Shown piece by piece: positions 7,287 through 12,864 of a DNA stretch of 12,864 bases; within the stretch, counting starts at the first letter, position 1; each line of letters starts with the position of its first letter. Source of the stretch: Pseudomonadota bacterium. GTDB taxonomy: Bacteria; Pseudomonadota; Gammaproteobacteria; UBA6186; Azoamicaceae. Location of the stretch: contig JAJZUR010000033.1 of assembly GCA_021848375.1 (NCBI GenBank), positions 1-12,864 of the forward strand, written 5' to 3'. Below the pieces are notes generated by a model, which saw only the letters and a program-made list of their open reading frames with translations, was not told where the DNA came from and ran no database searches. The position numbers and the translations under genes are program-made.

Positions 7287-8425
7287 TAAAATTTCATCTC
7301 CTCAAAAAAACGTTTTACCCGCTGAAACCACGTATGGATCTTCGGAGTATGTCCCGTTTCACTATTGAGACTCGTTTCAAATTCTTGCAGTAACTCCTTT
7401 TGACGTTTGCTAAGATTAATGGGTGTTTCAACCAAAATTCGGCAGAGTAGATCGCCTGGGACATTACGCCGCACCGTCTTTACCCCTTTGCCTTTAACAC
7501 GCAATAGTTGGGCATTTTGTGTTCCAGCAGGGATCTTTAATTTGACTCGCCCCTCTAAGGTTGGAACATCTAATTCTCCACCCAGCGCTGCGAGACTAAA
7601 ACCAAGGGGGACGTCGCAATACAAATCTCCCCCCTCACGGGTAAAAATATCATGGTGACGCACATGTACTTGCACATAAAGATCCCCCGCGGGTCCTCCA
7701 TGGGAACCCGCTTCACCTTCTCCCGCTAAACGGATCCTATCCCCATTATCTACGCCGGGTGGAATATGAACGGAGAGCGTTTTTTGTTCCTGCACACGTC
7801 CTTGGCCGCGGCATTTTGCACACGGATCTGTAATAATTGAGCCTTGCCCACGACACGTTGGGCAGGTTTGCTGAATGGCAAAAAAACCTTGCTGCATGCG
7901 TACTTGACCCATGCCGCCGCAAGTACTGCATGCTTTCGGTTGAGTCCCCGCTTTAGCGCCGCTGCCTTTACATTCTGTACAACTGACGAGGGTCGGAACT
8001 TTTATTTGTACCGTCTTACCGCGTACCGCGTCTTCTAAACTAAGTTCAAGATTATAGCGTAGATCAGAACCCGCTTCCGCATGTGAGGCAGCTCCCCCTC
8101 TCCCCCGTGCACCCCCGAAAATATCGCCAAAAATATCCCCGAAAATATCGCTGAAATTGCCAGCGCCTCCACTAAAACCTCCTGCGCCAGCCGTTGCATC
8201 TACGCCTGCATGACCAAATTGATCATATGCCGCGCGCTTTTGCGTATTCGATAACACTTCATACGCTTCGCTTAGGCGTTTGAATTCTTCTTCCGCTTTT
8301 TTATCGCCCGCGTTTCGATCCGGGTGATGTTTCATCGCAAGCTTTCGATAGGCCTTTTTTATGTCGGCTTCACTGGCATTACGGGCAACACCAAGCGTCT
8401 CATAATAGTCACGCTTTGCTGCCAT
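7286..8425 (-). CDS. dnaJ: Chaperone protein DnaJ (Hsp40)
   Basis: DnaJ is the cytoplasmic co-chaperone that delivers unfolded proteins to DnaK and stimulates its ATPase. The 379 residues match the type I form. They comprise the J domain (1-70) with the essential HPD at 34-36, a Gly/Phe region (about 71-112) with three tandem DIFG units (93-104), and four CxxCxGxG zinc motifs at C149/C152, C166/C169, C188/C191 and C202/C205. The C-terminal substrate-binding domains follow. All eight zinc cysteines are present. The ATG follows the dnaK stop by one base (TAA-A-ATG), with AAGGAG further upstream inside dnaK. It ends in the TAATG shared with dapB. It is expected to be made from the sigma-32 promoters upstream of grpE and dnaK. 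Confidence 0.98.
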   Translation of the reverse strand: MAAKRDYYETLGVARNASEADIKKAYRKLAMKHHPDRNAGDKKAEEEFKRLSEAYEVLSNTQKRAAYDQFGHAGVDATAGAGGFSGGAGNFSDIFGDIFGDIFGGARGRGGAASHAEAGSDLRYNLELSLEDAVRGKTVQIKVPTLVSCTECKGSGAKAGTQPKACSTCGGMGQVRMQQGFFAIQQTCPTCRGQGSIITDPCAKCRGQGRVQEQKTLSVHIPPGVDNGDRIRLAGEGEAGSHGGPAGDLYVQVHVRHHDIFTREGGDLYCDVPLGFSLAALGGELDVPTLEGRVKLKIPAGTQNAQLLRVKGKGVKTVRRNVPGDLLCRILVETPINLSKRQKELLQEFETSLNSETGHTPKIHTWFQRVKRFFEEMKF

Positions 8426-8426
8426 T

Positions 8427-10382
8427 TTATTTCTTATTCTCCTTCACTTCTTCAAATTCCGCATCAACGACATTTTCTTTGCCGCCACTCGTTCCAGTGT
8501 CACCGCCTCCGTGTGTTTCTCCTGCTGCTTCAGACGCTGCACCGGCTTGTCCCGTCTGTTGCTGATGCGCATAGAGCCGTTCAGCCATTTTACCGGATAC
8601 CTCTGCTAGCGCTTCCGTTCTTCTTTCAATTTCCGCTTTATCATTACCTTTTAGGACTTCTTTCAATGCTTCAGCGGCCTTGGTGATCTGATCGCGTTCT
8701 TCCGCACTCACTTTATCACCCATTTCTTTTAAGGATTTTTCAGTCGCATGCACCATGCTATCAGCATGATTGCGTGCAGAAACCAATTCATGGAATTTCT
8801 TATCTTCCTCAGCATGCGCTTCCGCATCCTTTACCATACGTTTGACTTCTTCTTCATTAAGACCACTGGAAGCCTTAATAACAATCTTTTGTTCTTTACC
8901 GGTCGCCATGTCTTTCGCTGAAACACTTAAGATCCCATTGGCATCAATATCAAACGCAACCTCAATTTGCGGCACTCCACGAGGCGCCGGTGGAATATCG
9001 GTTAAATCAAATTGGCCCAAGAATTTATTGGCAGAAGCTTGTTCACGTTCTCCTTGAAAGACGCGAATCGTAACGGCCGTTTGACTATCTGAAGCCGTTG
9101 AAAACACTTGCGTTTTCTTGGTTGGAATGGTGGTATTTTTTTCGATGAGTTTCGTCATCACGCCACCCATGGTTTCAAGCCCCAAAGATAACGGCGTTAC
9201 GTCTAATAACAACACATCTTTCACATCACCAGATAACACACCCCCTTGAATCGCTGCACCAATGGCTACCGCTTCATCCGGATTCACATCTTTTCTCGGC
9301 TCTTTGCCAAAGAAATCTTTCACAACTTCTTGCACTTTTGGCATACGGGTTTGGCCGCCGACCAAAATAACCGCATCAATTTGCGCCGCAGTTTTACCGG
9401 CATCTTTCATTGCAATGCGGCAAGGCTCTACTGTTTTGCTGACTAAATCTTCCACTAACCCTTCGAGCTTAGCTCGGGTTATCTTCAAATTAAGATGTTT
9501 AGGACCACTGGCATCCGCCGTAATGTAAGGTAAGTTTACTTCGGTCTGTTCACGAGAAGAAAGTTCAATTTTCGCTTTTTCTGCTGCTTCTTTTAAACGC
9601 TGCAAAGCAATCGGATCTTTTTTCAAATCAATACTGCTTTCTCGTTTAAATTCTGACACTAAATAATCCATCACTCGAACGTCAAAATCTTCACCGCCTA
9701 AGAATGTATCCCCATTCGTTGCCAACACTTCAAATTGATGTTCGCCTTCCACTTCGGCTATATCAATAATCGAAATATCAAAAGTGCCTCCTCCCAAATC
9801 GTACACGGCAATGGTCATATCGCCTTTTTGTTTATCCATGCCAAACGCAAGCGCTGCCGCTGTTGGTTCGTTAATAATGCGCTTTACTTCTAACCCAGCG
9901 ATGCGGCCAGCATCTTTAGTTGCTTGACGTTGGGAATCATTAAAGTACGCAGGAACCGTAATCACAGCAGAAGTCACGGCTTTACCCAAATAATCTTCCG
10001 CGGTCTTTTTCATTTTGGCTAAGACTTCCGCAGAAATTTGTGGCGGCGCTATTTTTTGACCATCCACTTCTAACCAAGCATCGCCATTATCGGCACGAAT
10101 AATGGGAAAAGGAACGATATCTTTATCTTTGGCAACCACTGGATCGTCATAACGGCGGCCAATCAATCGTTTAACGGCATAAAAGGTACGCGTCGGATTA
10201 GTGATACGTTGATTTTTAGCAGGTCTACCAACCAATTTTTCGCCTTCTTTGGTATAAGCAACCACGGATGGCGTTGTTCTATCTCCTTCGCTGTTTTCGA
10301 TCACTTTGACGGTGCCATGTTCCATCACCGCCACACAAGAATTCGTGGTTCCTAAATCAATACCGATGACTACTTCAGACAT
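8427..10382 (-). CDS. dnaK: Molecular chaperone DnaK (Hsp70)
   Basis: DnaK is the ATP-driven Hsp70 that binds exposed hydrophobic segments of client proteins in the cytoplasm, cycling with DnaJ and GrpE. At 651 residues it is of normal length. The nucleotide-binding domain shows GIDLGTTNSC at the N-terminus, VPAYFNDSQRQATKDAG, NEPTAAALAFG, YDLGGGTFDIS and ILVGGQTRMP. The interdomain linker VLLLDVTPLSLG leads to the substrate-binding domain (FQGEREQA, IPPAPRGVPQIEV). A helical lid follows, then a Gly/Ala-rich disordered tail ending in DAEFEEVKENKK, the usual EEVK-type end. AAGGGGAG precedes the ATG. A sigma-32 promoter stands in the 114-base gap to grpE, so dnaK can be transcribed both with grpE and independently. 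Confidence 0.99.
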   Translation of the reverse strand: MSEVVIGIDLGTTNSCVAVMEHGTVKVIENSEGDRTTPSVVAYTKEGEKLVGRPAKNQRITNPTRTFYAVKRLIGRRYDDPVVAKDKDIVPFPIIRADNGDAWLEVDGQKIAPPQISAEVLAKMKKTAEDYLGKAVTSAVITVPAYFNDSQRQATKDAGRIAGLEVKRIINEPTAAALAFGMDKQKGDMTIAVYDLGGGTFDISIIDIAEVEGEHQFEVLATNGDTFLGGEDFDVRVMDYLVSEFKRESSIDLKKDPIALQRLKEAAEKAKIELSSREQTEVNLPYITADASGPKHLNLKITRAKLEGLVEDLVSKTVEPCRIAMKDAGKTAAQIDAVILVGGQTRMPKVQEVVKDFFGKEPRKDVNPDEAVAIGAAIQGGVLSGDVKDVLLLDVTPLSLGLETMGGVMTKLIEKNTTIPTKKTQVFSTASDSQTAVTIRVFQGEREQASANKFLGQFDLTDIPPAPRGVPQIEVAFDIDANGILSVSAKDMATGKEQKIVIKASSGLNEEEVKRMVKDAEAHAEEDKKFHELVSARNHADSMVHATEKSLKEMGDKVSAEERDQITKAAEALKEVLKGNDKAEIERRTEALAEVSGKMAERLYAHQQQTGQAGAASEAAGETHGGGDTGTSGGKENVVDAEFEEVKENKK

Positions 10383-10452
10383 TTTCTACTCTCCCCTTAA
10401 AATTTGTGCCTAGATCCTCTTCTCTCGTCAAGATCTTAAGCCTTGGTTCATA

Positions 10453-10480
10453 AAATTGGGTCAATATTCTTAATTTCAAG
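10453..10480 (-). promoter_or_regulatory. Sigma-32 (RpoH) promoter for dnaK-dnaJ-dapB
   Basis: On the minus strand CTTGAAA (10474-10480) is a perfect heat-shock -35. After a 13-base spacer comes CCCAATTT (10453-10460), which matches seven of eight positions of CCCCATNT. Transcription would start near 10446, giving a leader of about 60 bases before the dnaK ATG. No CIRCE-like inverted repeat is present, so control is by RpoH rather than HrcA. Confidence 0.82.
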
Positions 10481-10496
10481 TTCCCACTATCGATTT

Positions 10497-11042
10497 CTAT
10501 TCTGCCTCCGCCTTAGACACAATTACCCGAGCAGGTCTTAGCAGCCTATCGTGCAAAGTAAATCCTTTTTGAACAACGATTAATATCTTATTCGGTTCTA
10601 CATCATTATTCACTTGGGTAGAAAGCGCCTCATGACGCATGGGATCAAAACTCTCCCCAAGGGGATTCAGCAGGTGGATCCCAAATTTTTCCAAGGTATT
10701 GATCAATAACTTATAGGTAAGTTCCATCCCCTCACGTAAACCCTTCTCTTCTTCTGGATGGCTGGCAAGACCATGATCTAGACTATCCACCACCCCTAAG
10801 AGCTCCCGAGCAAATTTCTCGATTCCGTATTTATGCGCGTTTTCAATATCGATAACTGCCCGGCGCCGGCCATTTTCGGCATCTGCTCGGGTCCGCAAAA
10901 AGAGATCCCAATTCTCAGCTGCCTTGCGTCGAGCTTCTTCTAATTCTTGTGTCATATCAGCTTTACTATCTGCTGGTGTACTTGGCGCTTCCGGCGCTTC
11001 CGGCGCTTCCGCCTTTAGATCTGATTCTTCGTGATTACTCAC
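10497..11042 (-). CDS. grpE: Nucleotide exchange factor GrpE
   Basis: GrpE releases ADP from DnaK and resets the chaperone cycle; it also acts as a thermosensor in the cytoplasm. The 181-residue length fits gammaproteobacterial GrpE. The first 30 residues are an acidic, proline-rich disordered tail containing EAP three times. A long charged helix follows (about 30-85, ELEEARRKAAENWDLFLRTR), then the conserved RRRAVIDIENAHKYGIEKFA and LLGVVDSLDHGL. The beta domain ends with NKILIVVQKGFTLHDRLLRPA, the family signature. The start is GTG at 11040-11042, with AGGAGG five bases upstream. It is transcribed from its own sigma-32 promoter, divergently from nadK. No terminator is seen before dnaK. Confidence 0.97.
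   Translation of the reverse strand: MSNHEESDLKAEAPEAPEAPSTPADSKADMTQELEEARRKAAENWDLFLRTRADAENGRRRAVIDIENAHKYGIEKFARELLGVVDSLDHGLASHPEEEKGLREGMELTYKLLINTLEKFGIHLLNPLGESFDPMRHEALSTQVNNDVEPNKILIVVQKGFTLHDRLLRPARVIVSKAEAE
10984..11010 (-). repeat. Three tandem 9-base repeats in the grpE 5' end
   Basis: The plus-strand unit GGCGCTTCC occurs three times without a break (10984-10992, 10993-11001, 11002-11010). It encodes the EAP repeat in the disordered GrpE N-tail. Being a multiple of three, changes in copy number keep the frame. Confidence 0.85.
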
Positions 11043-11081
11043 CTATACCTCCTCATGATTCCCACTCTCCAATATTTCACT

Positions 11082-11109
11082 AAATGGGGTCTATACTCTC
11101 TGATTCAAG
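11082..11109 (-). promoter_or_regulatory. Sigma-32 (RpoH) promoter for grpE
   Basis: On the minus strand CTTGAAT (11103-11109) matches six of seven bases of the heat-shock -35, and CCCCATTT (11082-11089) is a perfect -10. They are separated by 13 bases, the same spacing as the dnaK promoter. The predicted start near 11075 leaves a leader of about 33 bases that contains the strong AGGAGG site. Confidence 0.88.
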
Positions 11110-11197
11110 CCCGAGAGCTATTATGGTGCTGCACTAAGCCTGAATCCGGTCGGATTTTACCACCAAATAAGCTATACGCCAATTGCAGCTTTGCAAC

Positions 11198-11227
11198 TTG
11201 CTTATTCTCCGTTTCGCCGATTACACT
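11198..11227 (+). promoter_or_regulatory. Weak candidate promoter for nadK-recN
   Basis: TTGCTT (11198-11203) and TACACT (11222-11227) are 18 bases apart and lie about 40 bases before the nadK start. TATATT at 11227-11232 is a better -10 by itself but has no good -35 partner. The rest of the 226-base divergent gap holds the grpE promoter and a short inverted repeat, with no gene visible. Confidence 0.25.
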
Positions 11228-11268
11228 ATATTGAGTTATTTCATATATAGACTTAAGGTAATGAATGC

Positions 11269-12156
11269 ATGAGTGGCCATTTCACTAAAATTGGATTGTT
11301 TGCAAAACACAATAACAATAGTGTGATTGATACGCTGGAAAAGTTGATCCGATTCCTCAAAAAGCGTGGCCATAGCCTAACCATTGAATCGCAAAGCGCG
11401 GCGCTTATACCCAATTTACCGCTGCCAGCTCTTGAGCGCGAAACCTTAGGAAAGCACTGCGATCTCGTCATTGTCATCGGTGGGGATGGGAGTCTTTTAA
11501 ATGCTGCGCGTGCCGTTGTTAAAGACGAAGTGCCCATCTTAGGGATCAATCGCGGCCGCTTAGGTTTCTTGGCGGATATTTTGCCGCGCGACATGGAACA
11601 AACCTTAACCCCTATTTTAGATGGGCGTTACCAAGAAGAGCGCCGTTTTTTACTACAAGCCAACGTACACCGCGCTCAAAAAATCGTTTTTGAAGCAACT
11701 GCTCTCAATGATGTCGTTCTCTATAGCGGCTATGTGGCACGCATGATTGATTTTGAGGTATCGATTGACAATCTCTTTGTATTGCGCCAACAAGCGGATG
11801 GCATTATCGCCGCAACCCCTACGGGATCCACGGCTTATGCGCTCTCTGCAGGCGGGCCGATCCTCTACCCCACTTTAAATGCTATTGCACTAAGCCCACT
11901 TTGTCCGCATACGCTGAGCAGCCGGCCCTTAGTGATCGATAATCAATCTGAGATTAAATGGCATTTTACGGAAGAAAATTCCGGTGACGCCAAATTAAGT
12001 TGCGATGGCCAATTACATTTTGATTTAAAACCAGGCGATCAGATCGCAATCCAAAAATATCCAATAGAGCTGACATTAATTCACCCTAAAGATCATCAAT
12101 ATTTCGCCGTATTGCGTGAAAAACTAGGGTGGAGCATGCACCAATACAAGGAATAA
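11269..12156 (+). CDS. nadK: NAD kinase
   Basis: NadK phosphorylates NAD with ATP to give NADP in the cytoplasm, the only de novo source of NADP. The 295 residues align throughout with E. coli NadK (292). Motifs visible are GGDG at 71-74 (IVIGGDGSLLNAAR), GINRGRLGFL (92-101), the NE/D motif as N147-D148, the SDG-equivalent QADGII (175-180), TPTGSTAYALSAGGP (183-197), SCDGQ near 244 and LIHPKD near the C-terminus. The aspartate in place of the commoner glutamate at 148 is an accepted variant. Of three nearby ATGs, that at 11269 is the only one giving the conserved N-terminus (FTKIGLFAK), with AAGGT nine bases upstream. recN follows after five bases. The grpE / nadK-recN arrangement is the same as in E. 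coli. Confidence 0.97.
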   Translation: MSGHFTKIGLFAKHNNNSVIDTLEKLIRFLKKRGHSLTIESQSAALIPNLPLPALERETLGKHCDLVIVIGGDGSLLNAARAVVKDEVPILGINRGRLGFLADILPRDMEQTLTPILDGRYQEERRFLLQANVHRAQKIVFEATALNDVVLYSGYVARMIDFEVSIDNLFVLRQQADGIIAATPTGSTAYALSAGGPILYPTLNAIALSPLCPHTLSSRPLVIDNQSEIKWHFTEENSGDAKLSCDGQLHFDLKPGDQIAIQKYPIELTLIHPKDHQYFAVLREKLGWSMHQYKE

Positions 12157-12161
12157 AATCG

Positions 12162-12864
12162 ATGATAACGCATTTAATGATTCACAATTTAGCCGTGGTT
12201 CAGCATTTAGAGCTGGAAATAAAGTCGGGGATGACGGTCTTGACGGGTGAAACAGGCGCTGGAAAATCGATTTTAATTGATGCATTGCAACTCGCGCTTG
12301 GCGAACGCGCTGATAGCAGCATTGTGCGTCATGGCGCTTCCTCTGCTGAAATCTCCGCGGGCTTTGAATTAAATCCTTTGCCGCAAGTGAAAAGCTGGTT
12401 GCAAGAACACGCATTAGATGCCGAAGGCGAATGTATTATCCGCCGAACCTTGACGGAAGATGGAAAGTCCCGCGCCTATATTAATGGACACAGCGTTCCC
12501 CTTAACCAATTAAGAGAATTGGGCGAACAACTGGTGAATATCCATGGGCAACACCAACATCAATCTTTATTAAAATCCGAACATCAACGATATTTGTTGG
12601 ATGAATATGCGAACCATCCCGAGTTATGCGAAAAAGTGCGTTTAGATTATTTATCATTACAAAGGCTGCAAAAAGAATTTCAACGGCTTCACGCCTTACA
12701 AGGTCAAAATGATAAAATTGCTTTATTACAATATCAAATCCAAGAAATCGTAGAACTCAATCTACAAGACAATGAATTGGAACTGCTCAGCGCTGAACAA
12801 AAGGAACTCGCGCATATTGAACAATGGCAAGCTTCAGTTGAAACTGCCTTAAACAGTCTTAAAA
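12162..12864 (+). CDS. recN: DNA repair protein RecN (partial, C-terminus beyond window)
   Basis: RecN is an SMC-like ATPase that acts in the cytoplasm in recombinational repair of double-strand breaks. The 234 complete codons here cover the N-terminal ATPase head and the start of the coiled coil. The protein begins MITHLMIHNLAVVQHLELEI. The Walker A loop GETGAGKS is at residues 29-36, followed by IDALQLALGERA, the SRAYINGHSVPLNQLRELG segment and the Q-loop-side IHGQHQHQSLL, all matching E. coli RecN. Charged, leucine-rich coiled-coil sequence follows from about residue 160. The ATG five bases after nadK has AAGG 11 bases upstream; the ATG five codons later is less likely because E. coli RecN has similar extra residues before the first strand. 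No LexA box was noted in the gap, so expression is probably from the nadK promoter unless one lies inside nadK. The frame is open to the window end. Confidence 0.96.
   Translation, partial: MITHLMIHNLAVVQHLELEIKSGMTVLTGETGAGKSILIDALQLALGERADSSIVRHGASSAEISAGFELNPLPQVKSWLQEHALDAEGECIIRRTLTEDGKSRAYINGHSVPLNQLRELGEQLVNIHGQHQHQSLLKSEHQRYLLDEYANHPELCEKVRLDYLSLQRLQKEFQRLHALQGQNDKIALLQYQIQEIVELNLQDNELELLSAEQKELAHIEQWQASVETALNSLK

Noticed and set aside
8324..8686. Plus-strand open frame of 120 codons across the dnaJ/dnaK junction
   Set aside because: It is antisense to two conserved chaperone genes, and the Leu/His/Phe-rich product is typical of the complement of Glu/Lys-rich coding.
9246..9528. Overlapping plus-strand frames opposite dnaK
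   Set aside because: They are shadows of the dnaK coding sequence with no independent support.
10383..10496. CIRCE/HrcA operator search before dnaK and grpE
   Set aside because: No TTAGCACTC/GAGTGCTAA-type inverted repeat is present; the sigma-32 promoters explain the control.
11261..11272. Alternative nadK starts at ATG 11261 and 11265
   Set aside because: The first reads ATG-AAT-GCA-TGA and stops; the second is in a different frame from the conserved NadK N-terminus.
11253..11594. Minus-strand frame of 113 codons opposite the nadK start
   Set aside because: It is antisense to the conserved nadK N-terminal half and has no recognisable product.
12124..12414. Minus-strand frame of 96 codons opposite the nadK/recN junction
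   Set aside because: It lies antisense to the RecN Walker A region, and the Arg/Gln/Ser-rich product has no family features.
1..12864. tRNA/rRNA genes, CRISPR arrays, insertion sequences, phage genes
   Set aside because: No cloverleaf-like sequence, regularly spaced repeats, transposase, integrase or terminal inverted repeats were seen anywhere in the window.

Overview
The window looks like the chromosome of an AT-leaning gammaproteobacterium. The gene order grpE (minus) / nadK-recN (plus), the RpoH-type heat-shock promoters and the protein sequences all fit that class. DnaK resembles, from memory, the Coxiella/Legionella branch, and DapB is a short form of the enzyme. An intracellular or host-associated relative of Coxiella/Legionella is my best guess, but it is an inference; no 16S or other decisive marker is present.

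Layout. Bases 1-84 hold the possible tail of an upstream gene and the ribosome site of a plus-strand cytochrome b561 gene (85-630). From 635 to 11042 everything is on the minus strand. Read in transcription order it is grpE, dnaK, dnaJ, dapB, a small unrecognised or broken gene, a full-length purL-like gene, and maeA (NAD malic enzyme). On the plus strand from 11269, nadK is followed 5 bases later by recN, which runs off the window end.

The heat-shock block is classical. There is one near-perfect sigma-32 promoter upstream of grpE and a second between grpE and dnaK, both with 13-base spacers. dnaK and dnaJ are 1 base apart. dapB starts inside the dnaJ stop codon (TAATG), so a lysine/peptidoglycan enzyme is tied to chaperone expression. 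A terminator-like hairpin and a separate candidate promoter near 6150-6200 suggest that the purL-like gene and maeA, 16 bases apart, form their own transcription unit.

The unusual element is the purL-like gene (2304-6116). It encodes 1270 residues, nearly the normal length for large-type FGAM synthetase (PurL, about 1295), with every domain recognisable and no stop or frameshift. Yet almost every catalytic motif is gone: the NSEHCR and HNHP motifs, the glycine-rich GGGAASSM loop, the HDVGAGG aspartate, the GKDS motif, and the glutaminase nucleophile, which is Ser instead of Cys. The non-catalytic structural ADP/Mg site in the C-terminal half is intact. This is the pattern of a folded pseudoenzyme under selection. 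The only precedent I know is the viral FGAR-amidotransferase-like pseudoenzymes of gammaherpesviruses, which act on host innate-immune proteins. A bacterial counterpart would be a notable find.
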